The position numbers were made by a program, and so were the translations under genes. Shown piece after piece: positions 7,454 through 15,950 of a stretch of 52,105 nucleotides of DNA (positions within the stretch are counted from its first letter, which is position 1; the number at the start of each line of letters is the position of its first letter). The DNA lies in NCBI RefSeq assembly GCF_048270265.1, contig NZ_JBLWTD010000024.1:1-52105 (forward strand), given 5' to 3'. The notes beneath the pieces were generated by a model. It was not told where the DNA came from, made no database searches, and saw nothing but the letters and a program-made list of their open reading frames with translations. Source of the stretch: Maricaulis sp048270265. GTDB lineage: Bacteria; Pseudomonadota; Alphaproteobacteria; Caulobacterales; Maricaulaceae.

Positions 7454-9871
7454 TCAGGCGGCATTGTGTTCGGGCAGGTAGATTTCCCGCCGCCCGGCAT
7501 GGTCGGACGGGCCAACCATGCCCTCTTCTTCCATGCGCTCGACCAGGGTGGCGGCGCGGTTATAGCCGATCTGCAGCCGGCGCTGGATATAGCTGGTCGA
7601 GCATTTGCGGTCGCGGGCGACCAGCGCCACGGCCTGGTCAAACAGCGCATCGCCACTGCTGGCCTCGCCGTCGAGCCCGAGGGCTCCGCCGTCGCCATCC
7701 TCGCTGTCGGCCGTGACGGCATCGAGATATTCCGGCGCGCCCTGCTTCTTGAGATAGGCAGCGACTTCCTCGACCTCCGTATCGGAGACAAATGGGCCGT
7801 GCAGGCGCCGCAGACGCCCACCGCCGGCCATGTAGAGCAGATCCCCCATGCCGAGCAGCTGCTCGGCACCCTGCTCGCCCAGAATGGTACGGCTGTCGAT
7901 CTTGGAGGTGACGGAATAGGAAATCCGGGTCGGGAAATTGGCCTTGATGGTACCGGTGATGACATCGACCGAGGGGCGCTGTGTTGCCATCACCACGTGG
8001 ATGCCGGCGGCGCGGGCCATCTGGGCCAGGCGCTGGACAGCGGCTTCGATTTCCTTGCCGGCGACCATCATCAGGTCGGCCATCTCGTCGATTACGACGA
8101 CGATATACGGCATTTTCTCGGCCTGGATGATCTCGGTCTCGAAAATGGGCTCGCCGCTTTCGCGGTCATAGCCGGTCTGGACCGTGCGCGAGAGCGGTTC
8201 ACCGGTGGCGGCTGCCGCGGCGACGCGTTCATTGAAGCCGGCGACATTGCGCACGCCGATCTTCGACATGCGCAGATAGCGGCTTTCCATCTCCCGCACG
8301 GCCCATTTGAGCGCGACGATCGCCTTTTTCGGCTCCGTCACGACCGGCGTCAGCAGATGCGGGATACCGTCATAGACCGACAATTCCAGCATTTTCGGGT
8401 CAATCATGATCATGCGGCAGTCTTCCGGCGGCAGCCGGTAGAGCAGTGACAGGATCATGGCATTGATGCCGACCGATTTACCCGAACCGGTGGTGCCGGC
8501 AATCAGCAGGTGGGGCATGCGGGCCAGGTCGGCGACGAAGGGCTCGCCCCCGATCGTTTCGCCCAGCGCCATCGGCAGTTCGGCCTTGCTGTCCTCGAAC
8601 ACTTTCGAATTCAGCAGCGCGCGCAGGAAGACCGTTTCGCGTTTGGGATTGGGCAGTTCGATGCCGATCGCATTGCGCCCGGGCACGACAGCGACGCGGG
8701 CAGCCGTGGTGCTCATCGATCGCGCGATATCGTCGGCCAGATTGATCACCCGCGAGGATTTCACGCCGGGGGCCGGTTCGAACTCATACAGGGTGACGAC
8801 CGGGCCGGGCCGGACCTGGACGATCTCGCCCTTGACCCCGAAATCGGTAAGAACGCCCTGCAGCAGCACGGCATTCTGGCGCAGGGCCAGCTCATCGACG
8901 GCCGCATTGCGCGCCTGGGGTTTGGACAACAGGTCAAGGCGCGGCAGTTTGAAGCCGCTCGACTTGACGAAGGGCAAGGCCCCCTGGGCCTCGCGGCTGT
9001 CGCGTCCGGAGGTCGAGGCGCGGCGGGTCGGGGCGACCTTGACGCTGGAGCTGAAGGCTGGCTCTGGCGCCGTGTCGAACGCGTCCTCATCGTCGAGCTC
9101 ATTGTCGGCCGCGCGCATGGCGCGGCGCAGGACCGGCTCTTCACGCCGCGGTTCATCCCGCTCGTCGGCCCGGCCGCCGCCATCATTCAGCAGACGGCCC
9201 AGTGACAGTCCATGGCCCCGCAGGGAGTCGAACCAGACCCGCGCGGTCGCCCAGGCCAGGCCCGCGGCGTCATAGGCGGCCGAAAGGTCGCGCGAACGCA
9301 GGCCGAAGGTGAAGAAGATGCCCGCCACAGCGAAGACAAGGCCGAGGGTGGCCGCGATACCGGTTGCCGCAGGCAGATCCAAGGATGCGGGCAGGCTGCG
9401 CATGCCGCCGAGCATCATGTCCCCGATCGCGCCGCCCAGGCCGCTGGCGAAGGGCCAGGCATTGGGCAGTGGCAGTGCGCTGGCGGCGGCGGCGAAACCG
9501 GTTGTCCCGATTGCAGCGGCGAGCCAGCGCCAGGCGGCGATGCTTCCCGGCCGATGGCGCGGGCGGCGCAAAACAAGAATGCCGCCCCAGATGATCAGCG
9601 CGATGGCCGGCCCTGCGGCCGACCAGCCAAGGGCCTGCAGCATGAGATCACTGGCAGCGGCACCGGGCGCGCCCATCAGATTGCGCACCTCGCCGGCTGC
9701 CGAGACATTCCAGCTCGGATCAAGGGCATTATGGCTGAGCAGGGCTGCGAGCAGGAAACCGCCGCCCGCCAGCATCACGCCGCCAAGCAGAAGATCGGTT
9801 GTCCGGACCAGCCAGATCCGGCCTGGCTGCGGCGCTTTGCTATCGGTTTCGGCAGTTGCACGTTTGGTCAT
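7454..9871 (-). CDS. ftsK: DNA translocase FtsK
   Basis: The 805-residue product couples division to chromosome segregation. The N-terminal 200 residues hold about four membrane helices for the divisome. A moderately charged linker (about 240-340) follows, then the translocase core with GTTGSGKSVGINAM (Walker A Lys465) and VVVIDEMADLMM (Walker B). The last 65 residues form the winged-helix gamma domain (KCSTSYIQRRLQIGYNRA) that reads KOPS-like polar sequences. The linker is short compared with E. coli FtsK, as usual in this class. The ATG at 9871 is the first with an FtsK-like N-terminus. Divergent from the UbiH-type gene, with a CtrA-like box in the gap; lolA follows. Confidence 0.96.
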   Translation of the reverse strand: MTKRATAETDSKAPQPGRIWLVRTTDLLLGGVMLAGGGFLLAALLSHNALDPSWNVSAAGEVRNLMGAPGAAASDLMLQALGWSAAGPAIALIIWGGILVLRRPRHRPGSIAAWRWLAAAIGTTGFAAAASALPLPNAWPFASGLGGAIGDMMLGGMRSLPASLDLPAATGIAATLGLVFAVAGIFFTFGLRSRDLSAAYDAAGLAWATARVWFDSLRGHGLSLGRLLNDGGGRADERDEPRREEPVLRRAMRAADNELDDEDAFDTAPEPAFSSSVKVAPTRRASTSGRDSREAQGALPFVKSSGFKLPRLDLLSKPQARNAAVDELALRQNAVLLQGVLTDFGVKGEIVQVRPGPVVTLYEFEPAPGVKSSRVINLADDIARSMSTTAARVAVVPGRNAIGIELPNPKRETVFLRALLNSKVFEDSKAELPMALGETIGGEPFVADLARMPHLLIAGTTGSGKSVGINAMILSLLYRLPPEDCRMIMIDPKMLELSVYDGIPHLLTPVVTEPKKAIVALKWAVREMESRYLRMSKIGVRNVAGFNERVAAAAATGEPLSRTVQTGYDRESGEPIFETEIIQAEKMPYIVVVIDEMADLMMVAGKEIEAAVQRLAQMARAAGIHVVMATQRPSVDVITGTIKANFPTRISYSVTSKIDSRTILGEQGAEQLLGMGDLLYMAGGGRLRRLHGPFVSDTEVEEVAAYLKKQGAPEYLDAVTADSEDGDGGALGLDGEASSGDALFDQAVALVARDRKCSTSYIQRRLQIGYNRAATLVERMEEEGMVGPSDHAGRREIYLPEHNAA

Positions 9872-9904
9872 GCCCCGGTTTAGCGCGGCAAGGGTATCCG
9901 GGTG

Positions 9905-9919
9905 GTAAACAGAGGTTAA
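9905..9919 (-). promoter_or_regulatory. Possible CtrA binding site upstream of ftsK
   Basis: Read on the minus strand the bases are TTAACCTCTGTTTAC, one mismatch from the CtrA consensus TTAA-N7-TTAA known from Caulobacter. It lies 34-48 bases before the ftsK start, a plausible position for cell-cycle control, and also within the 106-base gap to the divergent UbiH-type gene. One hit of this kind can arise by chance. Confidence 0.3.
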
Positions 9920-9977
9920 TGCGGCTGCGGCGCGATGCCCGCTTTCCCGACCGGGAAAATTCCCTATTCTCGCGCCC

Positions 9978-11252
9978 ATGAGCGAGCAAGATTTCTTCGA
10001 CGGCGATGCCGTTATCGTCGGTGGTGGCCTGGCCGGGCTGACCCTGGCCTTGGCCATGGAGCAGGCGGGCCTGCGTGTTGCGGTGATTGACACCCTGCCG
10101 ATCGACACCCAGCTGGCGCCGGAATTCGACGGCCGGGCTTCCGCCCTGGCCTATACGTCCTGGCGCCTGTTTGAAGCGCTGGGGGTGGCGGAGGCCTTGC
10201 GTCCGCATACCCAGCGCATCGAACACATCATGGTTTGTGACGGCCGGCCCTATGGCGGCGTCGAACCCGGTGGCCCCGGTCCACACAGCCTGCATTTTGA
10301 CCGGCGGGAGATCAGCGAGGGCCCGGAAGGTGAGCCGCTGGGCTGGATGGCCGAAAACCGGCACACGCGCCAGGCGCTTGCCGCCGCCGTGCTGGAACGG
10401 CCCGATATCGTAAGCATCGCCCCGGCAACCGCAGAGCGTTACGAGACTCGCCCCGACGGTGTCAGCGTGGAACTCGCGGACGGACGCCGCCTGTCGGCAA
10501 AACTCCTCGTCGCCTGCGATGGCAAGTTCTCGCGGATTCGCGAACAGGCCGGAATCCGCAGCGTTGGCTGGAATTACGGCCAGAAGGGCCTCGTCGCCAC
10601 GGTCCGGCATGCCGAGCCGCATAATGGCGTCGCCTATGAGTATTTCCTGCCCTCGGGCCCATTCGCCATCCTGCCGCTGCCCGACAACCGCTCATCGCTG
10701 GTCTGGACCGAGCCGAGCGATGTCGCCGATGCGCTGAAGGCCGCTGACGATGCGGTTTTCCAGGAAGAACTCGAGAACCGCTTCGGCGATTTTCTCGGTG
10801 ATGTACGTCCCGTCGGGCCGCGCTGGGCCTATCCGCTCGGGCTGAAATTCTCGGAGAGTTTCTGCGTCGACCGGATCGCCTTTGTCGGCGACGCGGCGCG
10901 CGGCATTCACCCGCTGGCTGGCCAGGGGTTCAATCTCGGCATTCGCGATGCCGCGGCACTGGCCGAAGTCTGCGGTGAAGCGAAACGGGTCGGGCTCGAC
11001 ATTGGTGCCCTGACGACGCTGCGGCGTTATGAGGGCTGGCGCAAATTCGACAGCGCCTCGCTGGCGGCCGGCACCGATCTGTTCAACCGGCTGTTCTCAA
11101 ATGATATCGCACCGCTGCGGCATCTGCGTGGCATCGGGCTGTCGATCGTCAACAGTATCGGCCCGGCGCGGCGCTTCTTCATGCGCCAGGCCGGCGGCGA
11201 AACCGGTGATCCACCCAAACTCCTGCGCGGCGAGCGCCTCGACGCGGCCTAG
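9978..11252 (+). CDS. UbiH/UbiF/COQ6-family FAD-dependent hydroxylase
   Basis: The 424-residue product is a class A flavin monooxygenase. It shows the dinucleotide fold DAVIVGGGLAGLTLALAMEQ at the N-terminus, the family DG motif (LLVACDGKFSRIRE) in the middle and the FAD ribityl motif IAFVGDAARGIHPLAGQGFN near residue 300. The UbiH/COQ6 group hydroxylates the ubiquinone ring at the inner membrane; which carbon is modified cannot be told. Length is typical. The TAG stop shares a CTAG with the stop of the convergent DsrE-like gene. Confidence 0.88.
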   Translation: MSEQDFFDGDAVIVGGGLAGLTLALAMEQAGLRVAVIDTLPIDTQLAPEFDGRASALAYTSWRLFEALGVAEALRPHTQRIEHIMVCDGRPYGGVEPGGPGPHSLHFDRREISEGPEGEPLGWMAENRHTRQALAAAVLERPDIVSIAPATAERYETRPDGVSVELADGRRLSAKLLVACDGKFSRIREQAGIRSVGWNYGQKGLVATVRHAEPHNGVAYEYFLPSGPFAILPLPDNRSSLVWTEPSDVADALKAADDAVFQEELENRFGDFLGDVRPVGPRWAYPLGLKFSESFCVDRIAFVGDAARGIHPLAGQGFNLGIRDAAALAEVCGEAKRVGLDIGALTTLRRYEGWRKFDSASLAAGTDLFNRLFSNDIAPLRHLRGIGLSIVNSIGPARRFFMRQAGGETGDPPKLLRGERLDAA

Positions 11253-11788
11253 AACGGGTTGAGGGTGTAGCCGTCCTGCTGCAACAGGGCGTGCGCGGTC
11301 ATGGCCGAGAGCGCCATTGTGACCCCGGGCAGCAAATCCTCGGCGTTGACATCATGATAGGCGGCGCTCTGGCCGCAGACATAGATCTTGACGCCGTGAT
11401 CAATCAGGGTCGCGACGAGATCGGCATTGGCTGGCTCAACGCCCGGCGTGAAATGGCTGCCGTTCGAGACGTCCTGTACAGCGCCGCCATGGATCACCAT
11501 GGCGAGGTGCATGTTCTCCGGATCGATACCGGCCGCGGCATGCATGTTCAGAAAGCGAGCGGCGCTGACGAGCTGCCGGTTGAGTTCTCCGACCTCGGCC
11601 GGTGTAGAGATATCAAACGCGATCTGGAAGACCGTGCCGTCGGGAATCGGCATCTGGTTCTCGACCGGTGCAACAGCGCCATAGGCCTCGATCAGGGGGC
11701 CGGTCGTGAAGTTCTCCGGCCCGGCCCAGGCGGCGCTTGCGCCGAGGGCTGTGGCTGCGATCGTGGCGATGATTGAGAAGCGTTTCAT
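11249..11788 (-). CDS. Exported DsrE/DsrF-like protein
   Basis: The 179-residue product begins with a signal peptide (MKRFSI, hydrophobic core, likely cleavage after AAWA at about residue 22). The mature part resembles periplasmic DsrE-like proteins: a beta strand with LAMVIHGGAVQDV, a central helix, VKIYVCGQSAAYHDV with a single Cys in the place used for sulfur relay, and GVTMALSAMTAHALLQQDGY at the end. Substrate unknown. AGGTG lies five bases before the chosen ATG at 11788. Stop codon overlaps that of the UbiH-type gene. Confidence 0.75.
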   Translation of the reverse strand: MKRFSIIATIAATALGASAAWAGPENFTTGPLIEAYGAVAPVENQMPIPDGTVFQIAFDISTPAEVGELNRQLVSAARFLNMHAAAGIDPENMHLAMVIHGGAVQDVSNGSHFTPGVEPANADLVATLIDHGVKIYVCGQSAAYHDVNAEDLLPGVTMALSAMTAHALLQQDGYTLNPF

Positions 11789-11851
11789 GTCGCACCTGTG
11801 TGAAAATGGCTCCGACACCCTAGACCCCGCCCGAATGGCGCGCCAGTGGGG

Positions 11852-12160
11852 TCAGGCGGGTTTGGATGCCTCGCCGAGGGCGTAGAGATAGTCCCACGTA
11901 AACAGGCCGCTATCATGTCCGTCGTCGAAGACGAGGCGCACGGCATAGCGCCCGACCGGTTCGGCAGCGGAGATCAGGACGTTTTCCTTGCCGGTCACCG
12001 TGACCTTCTGGTCGGGCGCATGGCCCTGGACCTCGGCGCTGGGGCTTTCCACCCGCAGTGTCTGAAACGGGATCGCGAAGGCGGCGCCATCGTCGAACAG
12101 CACATGCAGCGCCTTGTCCTGTTTGGAGAAGCGCAGTTCCTCGGGCCAGGCGCGCGCCAT
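11852..12160 (-). CDS. DUF971 (GBBH-like N-terminal domain) protein
   Basis: The 102-residue product is a stand-alone DUF971 domain, also found at the N-terminus of gamma-butyrobetaine hydroxylase. Visible landmarks are WPEELRFSKQDKALHVLFDDG near the start, a central LRVESPSAEVQGH and the C-terminal VRLVFDDGHDSGLFTWDYL. Such proteins are linked to iron-sulfur cluster handling in several bacteria, by literature rather than by this sequence. The ATG overlaps the stop of the Trm112-like gene as TGATG, so the two are translationally coupled. Confidence 0.85.
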   Translation of the reverse strand: MARAWPEELRFSKQDKALHVLFDDGAAFAIPFQTLRVESPSAEVQGHAPDQKVTVTGKENVLISAAEPVGRYAVRLVFDDGHDSGLFTWDYLYALGEASKPA

Positions 12161-12366
12161 CAGGCTTGCTCCAGCTGACGGGCTTCCTCGGGCAGCATGA
12201 TCGGGATGCCGTCACGGATCGGATAGGCCAGACCGGCGCCCTCGGAGACCAGTTCCTGGGCTTCGCGATCATACACGAGCGGCCCGCGCGTTACCGGGCA
12301 GACGAGGATTTCAAGCAGTTTCGGGTCGACGGTCCGGTTGGCGGATCCGGTGGACGAGTCACTCAT
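12160..12366 (-). CDS. Trm112 family protein
   Basis: The 68-residue product has the Trm112 pattern: VDPKLLEILVCPVTRGPL, then YDREAQELVSEGAGLAYPIRDGIPIMLPEEA. Trm112 proteins are small zinc-ribbon-like partners that activate methyltransferases; the bacterial version keeps only one Cys here. A strong GAGGAGG lies six bases before the ATG at 12366. It sits 10 bases after the thioredoxin/TPR gene and overlaps the DUF971 gene by one base, so the three form one transcript. Confidence 0.9.
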   Translation of the reverse strand: MSDSSTGSANRTVDPKLLEILVCPVTRGPLVYDREAQELVSEGAGLAYPIRDGIPIMLPEEARQLEQA

Positions 12367-12376
12367 GATGGCCTCC

Positions 12377-13291
12377 TCAGGCAAACAGGATCGAGGACAG
12401 GCGGCGGCGACCGTCGCGGGCGACATCGCTCATCGGCCCGGCCGCTTCAAAGATTTTCAGCAACAGGGTACGGGCGGCCTGTTCATTCCATTCGCGGTCG
12501 AGCGCGGTGATGGCGAGCAATTGATCGGCTGCACCGGCCTGATCGCCGCCGGCCAGCAGGGCCTCGGCGAGATCGTAGCGGGCCTGCAGATCGGTTGGTG
12601 TGGCCTTGACGGTCTCGCGCAGGCGCGCGGTCACCGCATCGTCGGCCGGGGCGGCTGTTGCCAGCTCAAGCGCGGTCCGTGCAGCTTCGACGGCCGGGTC
12701 ATTGGCCCGGTCGGCGGGAACCTGGTCGAGGATCTGCGTGGCCTTGTCGATATCGCCCGATTTGAGCCAGACACGGGCGAGCCCGGCCAGCGCCGACGGA
12801 TGGCCCTGATCGTTCTGCAGCACGGAAGCGAAGTCCTGTGCCGCGCCACCGAGATCGCCGGATTCCAGGCCGGCCATGCCGCGATCGACGATCGCCTTCA
12901 ATTCGGCTTCGCTCGGACCCTTGCCGGAAATGCGCTGGATGAAATCCTTGATCTGGCTTTCAGGCAGGGCACCCATGAAGCCATCAACGGGCTGACCGTC
13001 CTTGAAGGCAAATACGGCGGGGATGGATTTCACCTGCAATTGCTGCGCGATGCCCGGATTCTCGTCGATATTGATCTTGACGAGGCGCACGGCACCTTCG
13101 GCCTGCCGGACAACATGTTCGATCATCGGGCCAAGCTGGCGGCAGGGTCCGCACCACGGTGCCCAGAAATCAACCAGAACCGGAACCGATTTCGACGGCT
13201 CGACGACGTCGGCCATGAAATCGCGATCGGTGGAATCCTTCACCAGCATGTCGGTGTCGGCGTCCGGGGTTCCGGTATTGAACATGGTCAT
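12377..13291 (-). CDS. Thioredoxin/TPR co-chaperone, CnoX (YbbN) type
   Basis: The 304-residue product has an N-terminal thioredoxin fold (residues about 15-120) with a canonical active site WAPWCGPC (Cys47, Cys50), then KINIDENPGIAQQLQVKSIPAVFAF. The C-terminal two thirds are TPR-like helical repeats (for example ARYDLAEALLAGGDQAGAAD). In CnoX this pair of domains holds clients under oxidative stress and passes them to GroEL. Unlike E. coli CnoX, the CxxC is intact here. AAGGAAA lies upstream of the ATG at 13291. Confidence 0.9.
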   Translation of the reverse strand: MTMFNTGTPDADTDMLVKDSTDRDFMADVVEPSKSVPVLVDFWAPWCGPCRQLGPMIEHVVRQAEGAVRLVKINIDENPGIAQQLQVKSIPAVFAFKDGQPVDGFMGALPESQIKDFIQRISGKGPSEAELKAIVDRGMAGLESGDLGGAAQDFASVLQNDQGHPSALAGLARVWLKSGDIDKATQILDQVPADRANDPAVEAARTALELATAAPADDAVTARLRETVKATPTDLQARYDLAEALLAGGDQAGAADQLLAITALDREWNEQAARTLLLKIFEAAGPMSDVARDGRRRLSSILFA

Positions 13292-13354
13292 CGTGCTGTT
13301 TCCTTGCTGCGTCTTGCTGGATAAGTGGCCCCGCCGGGCCTTGTGCGCAAGCGA

Positions 13355-13876
13355 TCAGTCTGCGCTCTCTTCATCATCATGCAGGGCAGTGAAGTCAATC
13401 AGCTGCGGCGTATGCCCGGTCGACTCGGCAAAACGGACAAGGTCCTGCGGCGCGATCCCGGTCGTGGCATCATTGAGCAGCGGGTGGCAATAGACCACGG
13501 GCCATTGCATCAGGGCTGCGTCGAGCACGAAACGGACCCGGCCTTCGGTGTCATTCAACAGCGCCAGGGCTGTCACCGATCCCGGCCGGACGCCGAGCGT
13601 CTCCAGCAACAGGTCCTCGGGGCCAAAGGATAGACGGGCGCTGCCGAGATGATGGTGCAGCCGGTTGAGCCTGATCTGTGTCTCGTCGCGCGCGGTGATG
13701 AGGAAGGCCTGGCCCTTGCGGTCCTTGAGGAAGAGATTCTTGGTATGGGCACCGGGCATGGACGCCTTGATGTCGCGGCCTTCATCGACGGTGAACACCG
13801 GGCGATGGCTGACGGTTTTGTGCTCAACCCCCAATGCATCGAGGCGGGCGAACAAGGTCTCACGGGAAGCGCTCAT
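13355..13876 (-). CDS. Prolyl-tRNA editing protein, ProXp-ala/YbaK family
   Basis: The 173-residue product matches the free-standing ProRS-associated editing domain. Landmarks are GVEHKTVSHRPVFTVDEG, PGAHTKNLFLKDRKGQAFLI, LSFGPEDLLLETLGVRPGSVT, LLNDTEGRVRFVLDAAL and VYCHPLLNDATT. ProXp-ala removes alanine mischarged on tRNA-Pro; the KNLF Lys and the GxxxP of the PGSVT loop are the expected substrate-contact regions. No ribosome site is obvious at the start. It is followed, 63 bases on, by the thioredoxin gene. Confidence 0.9.
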   Translation of the reverse strand: MSASRETLFARLDALGVEHKTVSHRPVFTVDEGRDIKASMPGAHTKNLFLKDRKGQAFLITARDETQIRLNRLHHHLGSARLSFGPEDLLLETLGVRPGSVTALALLNDTEGRVRFVLDAALMQWPVVYCHPLLNDATTGIAPQDLVRFAESTGHTPQLIDFTALHDDEESAD

Positions 13877-13941
13877 TCGTTAGTTGAAGCGCGGGTGGCG
13901 GGCCGGATCAAGTCCTTGTGCACTGCGACGGAATCTCCCTC

Positions 13942-13970
13942 TTGCAATCCGTCCGGGTTTGCGCGATATA
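13942..13970 (+). promoter_or_regulatory. Likely promoter of tRNA-Gly
   Basis: TTGCAA at 13942-13947 and GATATA at 13965-13970 are 17 bases apart, the ideal spacing for a sigma-70 type promoter. Transcription would start near 13977, about 33 bases before the tRNA. Confidence 0.5.
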
Positions 13971-14009
13971 CCCCGCTCCCTGGCGGGGCTGGTCCCCGCA
14001 TAGACATGA

Positions 14010-14084
14010 GCGGGCGTAGCTCAGGGGTAGAGCGTCACCTTGCCAAGGTGAATGTCGTGAGTTCGAATCTCATCGCCCGCTCCA
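14010..14084 (+). tRNA. tRNA-Gly (anticodon GCC)
   Basis: The acceptor arms GCGGGCG (14010-14016) and CGCCCGC (14074-14080) pair fully. The D arm (AGCTCAGGGGTAGAGC), the anticodon stem CACCT/AGGTG with loop TTGCCAA, and the T loop GTTCGAATC are all standard. The anticodon GCC reads GGC and GGT. The 3' CCA is encoded (14082-14084). Confidence 0.96.
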
Positions 14085-14499
14085 TTCTCTTTCAGATATG
14101 AGCAGAGTTTGGTGCCACCGGTCGCGTGACCGGCGACGGGCGCAGGCTTGTGCGCAAACGGCTGCGTTGAACGCGCCGTTGAATCGCCACGACAAATGCG
14201 TGGCCATTCGCGATGTCACGGTTTTTGGCTGAATTTTGCGGCAGCTGCCAGATCGAGCGATGAGGCCGAGTGGCGGCCCGAACTGTTCAGGTGGAACCAG
14301 GGATGGGCCATGGCCCGGCTGTCACGAGCACTGGCGGTGTCGGCACGCGCGGGCGCGTTTCCGGTTGGTTTCAGTCGCATAAAAGAACCCCTCAGCTTTG
14401 AAGGTCTCAAGCTGAGGGGTTCGTAAGGCGTGAGCACGTCCGCGTCCGGGCAAAACCGTGACGGTTCCGTTCATCCGGCAGACAGGTGCTTCCGGACGA
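14085..14499. other. Gene-free stretch between tRNA-Gly and the XRE regulator
   Basis: Across 415 bases I see no convincing gene. Just after the tRNA, CCGGTC and GACCGG can form a small hairpin at about 14118-14133. The strong hairpin at 14386-14423 is listed separately. A minus-strand reading frame from an ATG at 14380 to 14216 (54 codons) has a GAGGGG in the hairpin arm upstream of it, but its residues look non-coding. Confidence 0.5.
14386..14423 (-). terminator. Rho-independent terminator after the XRE regulator gene
   Basis: GAACCCCTCAGCTT (14386-14399) and AAGCTGAGGGGTTC (14410-14423) are perfect complements: a 14-base stem with a 10-base loop. Read on the minus strand it is followed by TTTTATG. 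It lies 77 bases past the stop of the XRE gene, so it should end the LysR-XRE transcript. Confidence 0.75.
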
Positions 14500-14886
14500 T
14501 CAGATGGAGAGTGATCTCAGAAGGTCGATGACGCGGCGGCGGACTGTCTGGTCGCGAATTCCGGAGAATGCCGATGCCAAGGCCAGACCGTCAGGGCTTG
14601 CGATGAAATCGTAGAGTGTTTCCGAATCCGGACCCTTCAGCTCGGATGAGCCTTCGGAATCGAGACCTTCGAAGAAATATGAGACGGGAACTTCCATGAC
14701 GCGCGCGACGTGAAAAAGCCGGCTGGCACCGATGCGATTGGTGCCGCGCTCATACTTTTGCACTTGCTGGAAGGTAACGCCGAGTTTCTCGCCGAGTTCG
14801 GACTGACTCATCTCCAGCAGGCTGCGCCGCAGGCGAAGGCGAGCACCGACGTGCTGGTCAATACTCGTTGGGCCTCTAGCACTCAT
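14500..14886 (-). CDS. XRE-family helix-turn-helix regulator
   Basis: The 128-residue product carries a cro/C1-type HTH at about residues 12-66 (VGARLRLRRSLLEMSQSELG, then GVTFQQVQKYERGTNRIGAS). A short C-terminal helical region ends in RRRVIDLLRSL. This compact form is a common chromosomal regulator in alphaproteobacteria rather than a phage repressor. A GAGG lies six bases before the ATG, and the LysR gene ends seven bases upstream on the same strand, so the two regulators are probably one transcript. Codons 3-4 contain a CTAG and an AGA codon, both rare in this window. Confidence 0.88.
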   Translation of the reverse strand: MSARGPTSIDQHVGARLRLRRSLLEMSQSELGEKLGVTFQQVQKYERGTNRIGASRLFHVARVMEVPVSYFFEGLDSEGSSELKGPDSETLYDFIASPDGLALASAFSGIRDQTVRRRVIDLLRSLSI

Positions 14887-14893
14887 GATTGCC

Positions 14894-15874
14894 TCACAGT
14901 TTTGGTTTTACGACTTCGATCTCGCAGAACTCGCCGGGATGACAGAATTCCTCACGGAACCAAGGGTTATTGGTAGGGTCAAAAATCTCGTTGATCCAGT
15001 CGCCTACGCATTTTGTACGCCCGACACGCTGGCTTCCGGGGAGATATTTGAGCCAGAAACGAACGTCTTGCCTAACATCATAGTCGAGCACGACTAATTC
15101 GTCCGGATACAGCGCAGCCAGATAGGTTGGTGCCATGGCGATACCACCGCCATGTCTAATTGTTTCCAACAAGATAGAACTGACGTCCGTCCTGAATGCA
15201 TAATTTATGTAGGCGTCCACAATTTCATTGCGGTTTTCCCAGAGCGACAGGCCGCGGTCATACTGTTCCAGTTTCAGGAATCGCAGGTTGAGCAAGTCGT
15301 GGGTCGATTTCGGCACACCGTAGGAATTGATGAACTCGCGTGAGGCGAAGGGCATGTAGTGCATGGTGCCCAGCGCCGAAGTCGGAGCGTCCATATCCTT
15401 GTCACGTGTGAAGGTTATTGAGAGATCCGGTGCGGGGCCTGCTCCGGCACCGGGGCGCAGGAGGTGAAGATTGATGCCCGGATTGACGCGCATGAAGCGC
15501 GGCATGTGGCGCGCCAGCCAATAGGTCGACAGGCCGTCTGACGCGTGCAGCGTCACATCGCCGGTATTGGCGGTGTCGGTGCCGGAAATGCGCGATTCCA
15601 GCTGCTGCGCCGAGCGCTGCATGGTGCGGACATAGTCCAGCGCTGCCTCCCCGGCCTGGGTCAGCACGATGCCATCGGCGCGCCGGTCGATCAGCTGCGC
15701 TCCGAGCCGGCTTTCAAGCTGACGCATGCGTTTGCTGACGGTCGGCTGCTGGCAGCCGAGCGCGGCGGCTGCGCCGCTCATGGAGCCTGTCGTCGCTACA
15801 GCGTGGAATATCTGGAGATCGTCCCAGTCAAACACGTTGCGACGCAGGCTGATGGCTGTTTCCTGACTATCCAC
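14894..15874 (-). CDS. LysR-family transcriptional regulator
   Basis: The 326-residue product has the LysR winged HTH at residues 17-75 (DLQIFHAVATTGSMSGAAAA, QQPTVSKRMRQLESRLGAQL) and a C-terminal effector-binding region from about 100 on. The start codon appears to be GTG at 15874. The C-terminus is longer and more acidic and aromatic than usual (NNPWFREEFCHPGEFCEIE). It is transcribed away from the four-gene operon starting at 15951 across a 76-base gap, the classic LysR arrangement, so that operon is its most likely target. The inducer is unknown. Confidence 0.9.
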   Translation of the reverse strand: MDSQETAISLRRNVFDWDDLQIFHAVATTGSMSGAAAALGCQQPTVSKRMRQLESRLGAQLIDRRADGIVLTQAGEAALDYVRTMQRSAQQLESRISGTDTANTGDVTLHASDGLSTYWLARHMPRFMRVNPGINLHLLRPGAGAGPAPDLSITFTRDKDMDAPTSALGTMHYMPFASREFINSYGVPKSTHDLLNLRFLKLEQYDRGLSLWENRNEIVDAYINYAFRTDVSSILLETIRHGGGIAMAPTYLAALYPDELVVLDYDVRQDVRFWLKYLPGSQRVGRTKCVGDWINEIFDPTNNPWFREEFCHPGEFCEIEVVKPKL

Positions 15875-15950
15875 TATTCCAACTTCGAAGAGGCCGCGTG
15901 ATCAGCGGCGATGTTAAGCCAATTGGGACAGTCCGAAACAGGATAGCCCA

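Noticed and set aside
7313..9883. Several 200-380 codon plus-strand frames opposite ftsK
   Set aside because: All lie inside the confirmed ftsK gene and encode low-complexity basic sequence.
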